From positions 1-64,000 of the forward strand of contig PLCO01000007.1 in NCBI GenBank assembly GCA_003134815.1: DNA of 64,000 nt. The letters run 5' to 3'. The position numbers and the translations under genes were made by a program. Under the pieces are notes generated by a model, which ran no database searches, was not told where the DNA came from, and saw nothing but the letters and a program-made list of their open reading frames with translations. This document shows, in pieces, positions 7,055-17,100 of this stretch; within the stretch, counting starts at the first letter, position 1, and every line of letters starts with the position of its first letter. This DNA is from Acidobacteriaceae bacterium. GTDB taxonomy: Bacteria; Acidobacteriota; Terriglobia; Terriglobales; Acidobacteriaceae.

Positions 7055-7703
7055 CGATTTCCTCCGCAAGGTTTGATGCCAGTACTGTCCAATTCGAAAG
7101 GGAAAAATGCGCGCAAAACGCACACAATTCGAATTCCGAAGGAGTTCGCATCGAGCAGCGTCAACAGGCAAATAAGAGAACGAAAAAAGTTGAATTTCAC
7201 CAGGTACGGCAGGGCCGGCGGATGCTGAATGGGGCGCCGATAGAACCTGCGACGAACGAGACTGGCAAACCTGGTTGGCGAACTCGGTTGGCGAATAATT
7301 CTACGGAGTTGAAATCATCGCGACGATCAATCGACCAAGATCGGGACACGATGATCGGGACAAAACGATCAGCGCAAAGGGCGGCGCACGAGATCGCCGA
7401 TAGGAAGGGAGAAGAAGGAGGGGCCAGAACTGAGGCCTTGCGTAAGCTCAGCGGTCAATTTGGCGATCTAGTTGTCGATCTGACCGCCCGCGTCTTTTCC
7501 CTCGCGTTCTGTGGAAATCTTGGACCTGTTTCCGCGCAAAGTCAAGGTGATTTGATGAATGTAGTGAGAAGTTGGAACGAAACGCTGTGGAAAAGTGCAA
7601 TCGGAACTGGAGGGGCCGAAGATTTTTGGGATCGCGAGATCGCTGACGGGCTCTCTCAATGATTTGGCTGACGGCTCTGAATTCGCTGACGGCTCTCTAA
7701 TCG
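7055..7703. other. Non-coding stretch between an operon start and the ABC ATPase gene
   Basis: Holds the upstream region of the three-gene operon (right next to 7054) and the 3' flank of the ABC gene. Short repeats are present: TGGTTGGCGAACTC/CGGTTGGCGAATAA (about 7274-7300) and about three copies of GCTGACGGCTCT with 18-bp spacing (about 7640-7700). One open frame of 146 codons (7222-7662) has no ribosome-binding site and an irregular composition, so it is not called. Confidence 0.45.
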
Positions 7704-8456
7704 TCAGCGAGCTCTTGCCGACGGCTCATCGGAGAAGATCTGGCCGTCGCGGATGTGGACGACGCGGTGAGCATACTGCGCAATATCGGGTTCGTGGGTG
7801 ACGAGCACAATGGTGTTGCCGCGCGCGTGGAGTTGATCGAGGAGGGCCATAATCTCGTTTCCGGTTACGGAGTCGAGGTTGCCGGTGGGCTCGTCGGCGA
7901 GGATGATGGACGGGTTGTTTACCAGGGCGCGGGCAATGGCAACGCGCTGGCGCTGGCCGCCGGAGAGCTCGTTTGGCTTGTGCATCATGCGCGATTCCAG
8001 GCCAACGTCGGCAAGAGTCTTACGGGCGCGCGTGAGGCGCTCGGCGGCTGGAGTGCCGTTGTAGATGAGAGGCAGCTCCACGTTGTGCAGCGAGGTGGCG
8101 CGGGCCAGGAGATTGAAGGTTTGGAAGACGAAGCCAATCTCCTTGTTGCGAATGCGCGCAAGCTGGTCGTCGTCAAGATCGCTGACCAACTGGCCGTTGA
8201 GCCAATAGCGCCCTTTGGAGGGTGTGTCGAGGCAGCCGATCAGGTTCATCAGCGTGGACTTGCCGGAGCCGGAGGGCCCCATGATGGCCACGTACTCGTT
8301 GTGGCGAATGCGCAGCGAGACGCCGCGCAGGGCCTGGACCTGCTGCTCCGAGCCCATATCGTAGGTGCGCCAAAGGTCCTCGACGACAATTACGTCGTTT
8401 GCATTGACGACCTTTGCCTGCGGTAGTTCCTCGATGCCAACGCCATTCAAAGCCAT
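7704..8456 (-). CDS. ABC transporter ATP-binding protein, MacB/LolD type
   Basis: A 250-residue ATPase. Walker [10 protein letters not shown] (residues 60-68), Q-loop Gln112, signature [15 protein letters not shown] (from 164), Walker B ILADEP (185-190) and switch His221 are all present, so it should be active. The class with long D-loop region [12 protein letters not shown] and short length matches the MacB/LolD/FtsE group that powers FtsX-like permeases. It lies 99 bp downstream of the MacA-like adaptor and is probably cotranscribed with it. No FtsX/MacB permease follows, so the membrane partner must be encoded elsewhere. Confidence 0.9.
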   Translation of the reverse strand: MALNGVGIEELPQAKVVNANDVIVVEDLWRTYDMGSEQQVQALRGVSLRIRHNEYVAIMGPSGSGKSTLMNLIGCLDTPSKGRYWLNGQLVSDLDDDQLARIRNKEIGFVFQTFNLLARATSLHNVELPLIYNGTPAAERLTRARKTLADVGLESRMMHKPNELSGGQRQRVAIARALVNNPSIILADEPTGNLDSVTGNEIMALLDQLHARGNTIVLVTHEPDIAQYAHRVVHIRDGQIFSDEPSARAR

Positions 8457-8555
8457 CTGAAACTCATCCTTTTTCGAAATTCGATTGCCGCGCCGAAATT
8501 CGTATGCCGATCACTTTCGATTTCCGTTTTGGTTCGATTGCCGCTTTGGGGCGTG

Positions 8556-9926
8556 TCAACTTGAGCTGCTGGTGGTAACCGCTGGTACGGATTTATCGCG
8601 CTTAAGCAGCGCGCCCCCCTTGAGGTCGCGCAGAGTTTTGTAAGGGCCAATCACAATCTCCGCGCCGCTGTTCAGGCCGGAGAGCACTTCAATGTCAGTG
8701 GCACCGGTGATGCCCGTCGTGACGGGGACGAAATTTGCGCGCAGCTTGCCGTGGTCATCTTTCTGGACGATGAAGACTCCCTGGACGGCATTCGATTTTG
8801 CGCTGTTGGCGGCTGCCGGGACGCTGCCGGGCTTGGCATTGTCAGTGGCCGGATCGTGCATGGTAAGGGCCTGAATGGGCAGGGAGAGCACATCGGTCTT
8901 ATGCGCCGTGGTGATTTTCGCGGTGCAGGAGAGCCCGGGGCGAAGATCATCGGATGGATTGTCGAGCGTGACTACGACCTTGAAGTCCTTGGCTTCTTCA
9001 GTGCCGGTGGTGGACTGCGAGGTAGCGACGCCGGTCGAGCGCAACAGAGCCTGATCGCCGACAAGCGTGACGTGGCCCTTGAAAGTCTTGTTGGGCAGCG
9101 CATCAACGGTGATCTCGGCGGCCTGGCCAAGCTTGATGTCGACAATGTCGGTCTCATCCACCTTGACCTCGGCGGTGACGACGCTCATATCGGCGATGGT
9201 CATCAAGGTGGAGCCCTCGGTGTTCTGGATGCCCTCGACGACCGTTTCGCCTTCACGCACGGGTTCGTTGGTCACGACGCCGTCAAACGGAGCAACCGAT
9301 ATGGTGCGGTTGAGCATATCCTGATTCGCGCGCAGAGTGGCCACCTGGGTCTGCATGTGGCCTCGTGCCGAATCGGTGTTGGCTTTGGCCTGATTAAGCT
9401 GGGCGACGGCCTGTGCCACGGCAGCGACATCGAGGTCGTAGGCGGCTTTTCTGGCGTCGTAGTCCTGCTTGGCCATGATGCCGTCCTTGTAAAGCGCCTG
9501 AGCGCGATCCCAGTCAAGCTTTTTCTGTTCGAGGTCGGCCTGAGCGTGCTCGACATTGGCCTGGGCCGTTTTTTCCGCGGCAACGTCGGAGAGGATGTCA
9601 GTGCCGGCGGCGGAGATGGCGGCCTGCTGGCCATTCACGGTTGCTTCCTGCTGCACGTTTTCAATTGTGGCGACAACCTCGCCTTTGGTGACCCTGTCGC
9701 CTTCCTTCACATAGAGGTGCGTGACCCGGCCCATGGCTGTTGCGCCAACATTCACATAATTCGTGGGCTTGATTTGACCAGTTCCGGCGACGACGGTGGA
9801 AAGATCCTCCCGCGCGACGTTGGCTGTATAGACCTTGGTATAGCCAGACTGCTGCTTGTGGACCATAAAGGCAACAAGTCCGGCAGCAACGAGCACAGTG
9901 AGAGCAATGAGAATAATCTTCTTCAT
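8556..9926 (-). CDS. Periplasmic adaptor (HlyD/MacA-type membrane fusion protein)
   Basis: A 456-residue protein with an N-terminal anchor (residues about 4-22) and a barrel-sandwich half starting GTGQIKPTNYVNVGA. A long alpha-hairpin (about 95-205, rich in Ala/Gln/Lys) is followed by the second half-motif APFDGVVTNEPVREGETV and a C-terminal beta-domain region with VTTGITGATDIEVLSGL. These proteins bridge an inner-membrane pump and an outer-membrane channel. An Ala/Pro/Asn-rich insertion at about 365-385 is unusual. It forms an apparent two-gene unit with the ATPase and is divergent from the GWxTD gene. Substrate unknown. Confidence 0.88.
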   Translation of the reverse strand: MKKIILIALTVLVAAGLVAFMVHKQQSGYTKVYTANVAREDLSTVVAGTGQIKPTNYVNVGATAMGRVTHLYVKEGDRVTKGEVVATIENVQQEATVNGQQAAISAAGTDILSDVAAEKTAQANVEHAQADLEQKKLDWDRAQALYKDGIMAKQDYDARKAAYDLDVAAVAQAVAQLNQAKANTDSARGHMQTQVATLRANQDMLNRTISVAPFDGVVTNEPVREGETVVEGIQNTEGSTLMTIADMSVVTAEVKVDETDIVDIKLGQAAEITVDALPNKTFKGHVTLVGDQALLRSTGVATSQSTTGTEEAKDFKVVVTLDNPSDDLRPGLSCTAKITTAHKTDVLSLPIQALTMHDPATDNAKPGSVPAAANSAKSNAVQGVFIVQKDDHGKLRANFVPVTTGITGATDIEVLSGLNSGAEIVIGPYKTLRDLKGGALLKRDKSVPAVTTSSSS

Positions 9927-10328
9927 GAGGGCAAGAAATCCTGTTTTTTCTACACTCCAGTGTACGCGACCGAACCGCGAAAGGTTCCCGGCAACTGAAG
10001 TCCATTTCCCGCTATGCGAGCTGCCAATTTGCCGCGAATCGCGACAAACTACCGCCTATGGGGACGCCTGCCCGCCGGTCGGCGCGATAAATCTACCGTT
10101 GGGGCGCGATAAATGGGAGCGGCACACTTTCAGACGGTTGGACGGCGAGGGGCCTTCCGCGCGAGCTAATTGGACGCAGAAAGTGACCGAATTCCGGGCT
10201 GTGCCCGGCGCGTAACCGGTGACTTCGGCGACGCCAAAGCGTCCAATGGGCGAATGGCTGTGCCCAAGAACCTTGCCCGACGCTAAAAGCGGCTGTAAAA
10301 TGAGGAGATTGCAGGAGAATCAAAGGCA
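9927..10328. promoter_or_regulatory. Divergent intergenic region between adaptor and GWxTD genes
   Basis: A 402-bp non-coding stretch between two divergently read genes, so it must contain promoters for both. Upstream of the GWxTD gene a TAAAAT hexamer (about 10296) could be a -10 box. A duplicated GGCGCGATAAAT phrase occurs at about 10081 and 10099. Neither a clear -35 nor an operator could be assigned. Confidence 0.35.
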
Positions 10329-12158
10329 ATGATGTTCCTGAGCCGCCGTGTACTGTATACCGCTCTTGGTTGTGGCCTCATCTGGATGCCAGCAGCAGCG
10401 CTCGTGGCGCAGCAGAACGACACCCCCCAAGCCCCAAGTCAGACTCAAGTCACGCCGGCGCAAGTCACGCTGGCGCAAGCCACTCCGGCCCCAACTGTGC
10501 CCGCCCAAACTGGGCCGGCCGAGGCTGCGCCGACAGCCGGGCAGGATCAGAACGCCGATCCTCTCAAGCGCCAACTCTCCGACAAGGAGAGGTATAAGGC
10601 TCAGCGGGAACTGCGGCAAGAGTTGAAGGGTCCGTATAAGACCTGGCTGAACGAGGAAGTACCCTACATTATCTCTGACGATGAACGCAAATCGTTCATG
10701 AGCCTGGCCAACGACGAGGAACGCGAGGCGTTCATCGAGAATTTCTGGCAGCGGCGCAACCCCGATCCGGATTCCGAGGAGAATTCATTTCGCGAAGAGC
10801 ACTACCGGCGCATTCAATATGCGAACGATCATTATGCCGCAGGCAAGCCGGGATGGAAGACGGACCGCGGGCGGATCTACATCATGTGGGGTCAGGCGGA
10901 CTCGATTGACTCGCATCCTTCAGGCGGCATGTACGAGCGGCCCATGGAAGAGGGAGGCGGCGAGACGTCGACCTTTCCATTTGAGACCTGGCACTACCGC
11001 TATCTGGAGGGCATTGGCGAAAACGTCGACATTGAATTTGTGGATACCTGCCAGTGCGGCGACTATCACTTTACCATCGACCGCAGCGAGAAAGATGCGC
11101 TGAAGATGGTGCCCGGCGCCGGCCTTACTCAGTATGAGGAGCTGAACCACCAGGGCAAACAGGACAGGTTTAAGGGCAGCGGTTTGGAACAGCTTGGCAA
11201 TGGGCCGATGGGCACAAACGATCAAGCCAAGGAATTTGACCGCATTGATCTGGCGGCAAAGCTTTTTGCCCCGCCGCCCATCAAGTTCGGCGATCTTGAC
11301 GCAGCGCTCGACGCCTTCAGCTCCACACACAAGCTGCTGAGCGGGCCGCCGTTCCCGTTCGATGTGCGCACGGATTTTGTGAAGGTGACCGACAGCATGG
11401 ATCTGGTGCCGATCACCATTCAACTGCGCAACCGCGACATCACGTTCGAGACGAAGGACGGTGTGTCGAAGGGAGTCGTGAACATCCTGGGCAAAGTGAC
11501 CACGATCATGCACAAAACGGTGCAGACCTTCGAAGACACGGTCGAAGTGGAAGAGCCGTCTGAATTGCTGGAGAAGAGTCTCGATCGCAAGTCGCTTTAT
11601 TGGAAGTCGCTTCCGCTGCCCCCTGGGAACTACCGCCTGGACATCGCAATCAAGGACGTGCACAATCCGGATCACATTGGAATTTACGGAAGAGCGCTCG
11701 ATGTTCCAACGTTCGAGGACGACAAACTAGGAGCCTCGTCGCTGATTCTTGCCGACGAGATGAATACCGTTTCGTCGCGGCAGATCGGGAGCGGCAATTT
11801 CATCATCAGCAATATGTTTATCCGGCCGCGCGTAGCAACCGGCCTGGCAACGCCCGTGACCTTCAAGCGTAGCCAGGATCTGAATTTCTGGATGCAATTT
11901 TATAACCTTGGTATTGACGAAGCTACCAAGAGTAACTCGGCGACGGTTACCTACCAGATCACGGACTCATCGGGAACAGTGATTCTGGAGAAGCAATTGG
12001 ATTCAAAAGATTTAGGGGCGCACAGCGACCAATTAACTGTGGAGAAATCGCTCCCTATTGCCGGTCTTGAGCCCGGCAGGTACAAGGTGACGGTAAAGAT
12101 CGACGATGCGATCTCAAAACAAGAGATTGCACAATCGGCGCCTTTTGTCGTCGAATAG
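10329..12158 (+). CDS. GWxTD-domain protein, secreted
   Basis: A 609-residue protein with GCAGGAGAATCAAAGGCA upstream of ATG 10329 (a second ATG follows directly). Residues 1-30 are a signal peptide. A Pro/Ala/Gln linker follows, built of five-residue units (VTPAQ, VTLAQ, ATPAP) coded by a 15-bp-period repeat. The GWxTD motif is GWKTD at 175-179, followed by GRIYIMWGQAD, the signature of this Bacteroidetes/Acidobacteria family of unknown biochemical role. The C-terminal third is beta-rich, with FVVE at the end. The next gene starts 10 bp later, so the two are probably coexpressed. Confidence 0.85.
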   Translation: MMFLSRRVLYTALGCGLIWMPAAALVAQQNDTPQAPSQTQVTPAQVTLAQATPAPTVPAQTGPAEAAPTAGQDQNADPLKRQLSDKERYKAQRELRQELKGPYKTWLNEEVPYIISDDERKSFMSLANDEEREAFIENFWQRRNPDPDSEENSFREEHYRRIQYANDHYAAGKPGWKTDRGRIYIMWGQADSIDSHPSGGMYERPMEEGGGETSTFPFETWHYRYLEGIGENVDIEFVDTCQCGDYHFTIDRSEKDALKMVPGAGLTQYEELNHQGKQDRFKGSGLEQLGNGPMGTNDQAKEFDRIDLAAKLFAPPPIKFGDLDAALDAFSSTHKLLSGPPFPFDVRTDFVKVTDSMDLVPITIQLRNRDITFETKDGVSKGVVNILGKVTTIMHKTVQTFEDTVEVEEPSELLEKSLDRKSLYWKSLPLPPGNYRLDIAIKDVHNPDHIGIYGRALDVPTFEDDKLGASSLILADEMNTVSSRQIGSGNFIISNMFIRPRVATGLATPVTFKRSQDLNFWMQFYNLGIDEATKSNSATVTYQITDSSGTVILEKQLDSKDLGAHSDQLTVEKSLPIAGLEPGRYKVTVKIDDAISKQEIAQSAPFVVE

Positions 12159-12168
12159 AGGTTAAATC

Positions 12169-13971
12169 GTGCACATGCCAACTGAACTTGAGAATTCAGG
12201 AGCTTGCACGGCGAATGTTTCAGTGAAGATTGCCAGGGACGCGGTGGGGTTTTCCGATCTGCTGATGAAGCGAGTTACCCATCTCACCGGTTTGGCCGTG
12301 TTGGTCGTATTTTTGGGTGGCGCTCCAGCCTTTGGAGCGACGCCGGCGTCGGTTTCCGGCCTGGTCCGCGACTCGGCAGGCGTGCCACAGATCGGCGCTG
12401 AAGTCCAGCTTCTGCGCTCCGACCAAAGCGTTGTGGCCAGCGTTTATACCGACAGTGCGGGCCGCTTTGCAATCTCCTCGCTTGCGCCTGGCCGCTATGC
12501 TGTCAAGGCGATGGGCCCCTACTTCCTGCCTTCTCTCAGAGAAAACATCAAAGTCCAGGGCGCGATCGTCGTCAATCTCACGCTCAACACTTTGTATGAA
12601 GTGATCCAGTGGCTTCCGGCACGCCCGCGCGGCGGAGACTCCCAAAAAGACGATTGGGCGTGGACATTGCGCTCGGCGGCGAACCGGCCGCTGTTGCGCT
12701 GGCTTCAGGATGGGCCGCTGGTGGTGGTTTCAGACGGTCCTGGCGTCAGGCCGAAGCTGAAGGCCCGCTTGATGGCGACCGGCCAGGCAGGAACCTTTGG
12801 CGAGAGCGGCGAGCGCTTTTCGACAGCAGTGGAAGACACTCCGGCAGACAGCCGTGAGTTGCTGGCTCGCGTTGACTTTGCGCCGGGCACAAACGGCAAC
12901 ATGGAATCGATGCTGGGCTTCCGGCAGGACCTGGGCATGGCTGGATCTGTGCAGTCGGTTGCAGCGATTTCGGTTGCGCCCGATATAGAGGGCGCGGGCG
13001 ATCAAGGTCTGGATGAAGCCGCAGTGCGCAGCTTCGAGACGATGCATTTCGGGCCGGCAATCGATGCGGAGGTGGGTTCCACCGCGGTGATCGGGCGGCT
13101 TGGGGGAAACTCGCCAAGCACGGCGACAGCGATGCTTCCATTCGCCGACGTTGAGTGGCACAACGGCGCGAACACTTTGCGTTATCGCCTGGCCACCATG
13201 ACGCCGAGCAGGATTTCTGGCGACGATGAATCCGAGGCAACAGCGTGGTTGCCGGTGATGGCGATGCGCGGTGACGCGTTGGCGATTGAACACGGAATTC
13301 ACCAGGAGATCGGCTGGGAGCGGCAAACCGACGCTTCTGGCGTTGCGGTTCTGTTTTACTCCGATCACATTGACAACCCAGTGATCGAGGCGCTGGGGCA
13401 CTTTGCCGAGGGAAATACATCAGAAGTTAGCCTGGGCGATGAGGGTGTGCTCTTCGATCCGGCGAGCGATATGCTGCGCGCCGCGGGACCGGCATTTTCT
13501 TCGACGGGCGTGCAGGCCAGCGTAGAGCACCGGTTGTCAGGCAGCAATCACATCCGCGTGGCCTATGCCAGCGGCGCCGCTCTCTTAATGCCGAATTTGG
13601 CCAAGGCGAACCCACTGGCGGACGTGCTGGCTTCTTCTCATCCTCGCCGCGCACAGACCTACTCAATCTCGCTTTCGGGCACACTGGATGGAACTGGGAC
13701 CCGCTGGAGCGCGAGCTATCGCTGGCAGCCCGATGGCACTGTCACTGAAGTTGCGCCCTTCGCGGAGAATGCTGCCCTGCCATTCCTCAACGTCCGGCTG
13801 CGCCAGCCCATCCACATAGCGCGCGATGGATCGGGAGGCCTGGAGGCGCTGCTCGAGGTGAGGAATCTGCTCGCCCAGGGTTATCAGCCGTACATTCTGA
13901 GCGACGGCTCGCTGCTGCTGTTCGCCGACGATCAGCGCAGCCTGCGCGCCGGCCTCGCGTTCACGTTCTAG
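12169..13971 (+). CDS. Carboxypeptidase-regulatory-like domain protein, probable outer-membrane barrel
   Basis: A 600-residue protein read from GTG 12169 (AGAGG seven bases upstream). An internal ATG (12265) would begin directly at the signal peptide MKRVTHLTGLAVLVVFLGG. After cleavage there is a CarboxypepD-regulatory/CNA-B-like domain (about 58-130: VSGLVRDSAGVPQIGAEV, GRFAISSLAPGRY). The long C-terminal part shows alternating strand patterns and ends in LAFTF with a terminal Phe, as in beta-barrels. No TonB box or plug domain is obvious, so it is a shortened relative of the TonB-dependent/Oar-like proteins common in Acidobacteria. Paired with the GWxTD gene. Confidence 0.7.
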   Translation: MHMPTELENSGACTANVSVKIARDAVGFSDLLMKRVTHLTGLAVLVVFLGGAPAFGATPASVSGLVRDSAGVPQIGAEVQLLRSDQSVVASVYTDSAGRFAISSLAPGRYAVKAMGPYFLPSLRENIKVQGAIVVNLTLNTLYEVIQWLPARPRGGDSQKDDWAWTLRSAANRPLLRWLQDGPLVVVSDGPGVRPKLKARLMATGQAGTFGESGERFSTAVEDTPADSRELLARVDFAPGTNGNMESMLGFRQDLGMAGSVQSVAAISVAPDIEGAGDQGLDEAAVRSFETMHFGPAIDAEVGSTAVIGRLGGNSPSTATAMLPFADVEWHNGANTLRYRLATMTPSRISGDDESEATAWLPVMAMRGDALAIEHGIHQEIGWERQTDASGVAVLFYSDHIDNPVIEALGHFAEGNTSEVSLGDEGVLFDPASDMLRAAGPAFSSTGVQASVEHRLSGSNHIRVAYASGAALLMPNLAKANPLADVLASSHPRRAQTYSISLSGTLDGTGTRWSASYRWQPDGTVTEVAPFAENAALPFLNVRLRQPIHIARDGSGGLEALLEVRNLLAQGYQPYILSDGSLLLFADDQRSLRAGLAFTF

Positions 13972-14190
13972 AGCTTCCGGCCACACATCACATCTCAGCC
14001 TAGTTCGCCGGTTCCGGCGTCGCGCTGCGCGGGATTGTGTTTCTTTGTCGGGCGCAATCGGGGCCGCAATCATGGACGAAATTGGGCGCAATCGGGGCGG
14101 CCTCTATCGCGCATCGCAGTCCGCGCAAACCAGTCGTCAACGACAGCGTCGGTTTCTCCCGACTAAGCAGCGAATCTACAATGGTTCCTT
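13972..14190. other. Intergenic stretch before the GH106 gene
   Basis: Contains a short direct repeat (GGGCGCAATCGGGGC at about 14050 and again at about 14086) and no gene. A promoter for the glycosidase gene is expected here but not clearly seen. Confidence 0.35.
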
Positions 14191-17100
14191 ATGAAGAGAA
14201 CTCGGCTGGTTCTGGTTGTTTTCATTTGCGCCGCTTGCGCGGCAGGCTGCCGGCTCAAAGCGCAGGCTCCCGCAGATTCACGTCCAACCGCAGCTTCGCA
14301 TGACGATCCGTTGCTTGAGGGGTTTCTCGATCCGCCCAACGGCGCACGGCCGCGCGTGTGGTGGCACTGGATGAACGGCAACATCTCGGAGCAGGGAATC
14401 AAGCTCGATCTCGAATGGATGCACCGCGTGGGCCTGGGCGGCGTGACGATCTTCGAGGGGGCAATCAATACGCCGCAAGTGGTTCCGCAGCGGCTGATCT
14501 ATATGACGCCGGAGTGGAAGCAGGCCTTCAGAACTGCGGTGACTACGGCCCGCGGAATGGGCATGGAGGTTGCGATCGCGAGCTCTCCGGGCTGGAGCGA
14601 GACCGGCGGACCTTGGGTGCCCGCAGCGCAAGGCATGAAGAAGATGGTGTGGACGGCAACGCGCATCAAAGGGGGACGGCCGTTCACCGGCAAGCTGGCC
14701 CATCCGCCGGAGGTTGACGGAACCTTCCAGAACTTCGCGGTTCAGGGGCGGCGGACTCCGGATGGAACGGTTGTGACTCCTCCGCAATTTTATGCCGACT
14801 CCGCGGTGATCGCATACAGGATTCCCGATGGCGACGAATCGCAGGAGGAGCTGAGCCCAAAGATCACCACGAGCGGCGGGACAGCAAATGTAGCTGCGCT
14901 CTCCGACGGCGATGTGAATACGGTGGCGCTCGATCTGCCGGCGGCAACGCCTGGCGCATCGTGGGTCGAATTTGATTACGGCCACCCACAGATGATTCAG
15001 GCGGTGACGCTGGCCAGCTTGAATGATGCGATCAGCGTTTTCGATCATGACGGCAATGCGGTCCCGCCCTTCATCGAGGCCGGCGACGATGGCGTGAACT
15101 TCAAGAAAGTGGCCGATATTCCGTTCAGCAGCCTGGTGCAGAGGACGGTTTCGTTTGATGCGGTGACGGCGCGGTATTTTCGCGTCGCGTATCTTTCGCA
15201 GCCAGGCGGCCCGCCGGAGCACGACCATAAGATCACGGAGCTGGTGCTCGATAGCGGCGTGCGGATGAATGAATGGGAGCAGCGCGCAGGGTACGCGAAT
15301 GCGCGGGACTTTTACGCGATTCAAGATCCAGAGGTCGCGCCAAAGTTTGTCGTGCCGCCGCAAGATGTGATCGATCTGGCGGGCAAGATGAAGCCCGATG
15401 GAACGCTGGATTGGACGCCGCCGGATGGGAACTGGATGGTGCTGCGCATTGGCTACTCGCTTACCGGGCATGAAAACGGGCCGGCTCCGGCGGAGGCGAC
15501 GGGCCTGGAAGTGGACAAGCTGAACCGCGAGTATGTGAAGAACTATGTTGACGGCTATCTGAAGATGTATGCGGATGCGGTTGGGCTGGAGAACATAGGC
15601 AAGGATGGTATCTCGTACTTACTCACGGATAGCATTGAAGTAGGGCCGCAAAACTGGACGGATAACATGCTTGATGAGTTCAAACAGCGGCGCGGCTACG
15701 ATGCACGGCCATGGTTACCAGCGCTTACCGGGGTAGTTATCAAGAGCGCTTATGACACAGATCGATTTCTTTGGGACTTTCGGCGGACGCTTGGCCAGCT
15801 TCTGGCAGAAAACCATTACGGAGAAATTGCAGACGACTTACATGCTCACGGGATGAGTTACTACGGCGAGGCGCTCGAGTATCATCGCCCGTCTCTCGGC
15901 GACGATATGGAGATGCGCAGCAAGACCGATGTCCCCATGGGTGCGATGTGGACCTGGGCGGGCGGCTCGGAACCGGATATCGATTATCTCTCTGACTTGC
16001 GCGGAGCTGCGTCGGTGGCTCATATCTATGGGCAGAATCTGGTTGGCGCGGAGTCCATGACCTCGCGCGGACCGGCGTGGTCGTTCTCGCCCAACAGCCT
16101 TACGAAGGTTGCGGACCTGGAGTTTGCGCTGGGCGTGAACCGCTTTGAGATTCATGAGTCCACGCATCAGCCTGTGCCAGATTTGGCGCCGGGGCTGACT
16201 CTCGGCCCCTACGGGCTTTGGTTTAATCGCAACGATACATGGGCAGACGAGGCAAAGCCGTGGGTCACTTATCTGGCGCGCTGCTCTTACTTGCTGCAGC
16301 AGGGACATTATTCAGCCGATGTCGCGTACTTCTACGGCGAGGAAGGCCCGCTGACGGCGGTTTTCGGATGGAAGTCGATCGGGAACGAGCCGGATGGTTA
16401 CGGCTTCGACTTTGTGAACAGCGATGTGGTGCTGCATGAATTGTCGGTGAAAGATGGACGGCTGGTGACGCCGGGTGGCACAAGTTACAGGATTCTTTAT
16501 CTCGGCGGGCGGAGTCAGCGCATGACGTTGCCGGTGCTGCGCCAGTTATTGAGCCTGGTTACACAGGGCGCGGTGCTTTTAGGCGAGCCGCCAACTGATT
16601 CGCCGAGTATGGCCGACGATGAGAAGGAGTTCGAGCGGGTGACGGATCGGCTTTGGGGGAAACGGCCTGCGGCTGGTAAGTCGATGCGAAAAGTAGGTAA
16701 GGGAAGCGTGTACACGGGCATGAGCGCGAACGAAGGTCTGGCTGCGCTTGGAGTGGCGCGCGATTGGGAGTACACCAAACCGGAGCCCGATTCCGAGTTG
16801 ATGTTTGTGCATCGCAAACTCGACGACGGCGATATTTATTTTGTCGACAACCGTGAAGACCGCGCCGAGAACGTGGACGCAACCTTTCGGGTGGAAGGAA
16901 AAGCGCCGGGGTTATGGGATCCCGCGACGGGTGTGGCGCAGCCTACTTCGTATAGCACAACCGCTGACGGCCGGACGACTGTGCCGTTGCATCTCGATCC
17001 GTATGGGACGACGTTTGTACTCTTTCGCGCGCCGACTACGAAAACTGCACTGGAACTGCCCGAGCCGCGGGAGACGGTGATTGGCGGATTGGACGATGCG

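Noticed and set aside
7222-7662. Open frame of 146 codons on the plus strand
   Set aside because: No ribosome-binding site, irregular composition and no recognisable motif.
8751-9998. Long plus-strand open frame of 415 codons
   Set aside because: It is the antisense shadow of the adaptor gene, whose signal anchor, motifs and codon pattern are on the minus strand.
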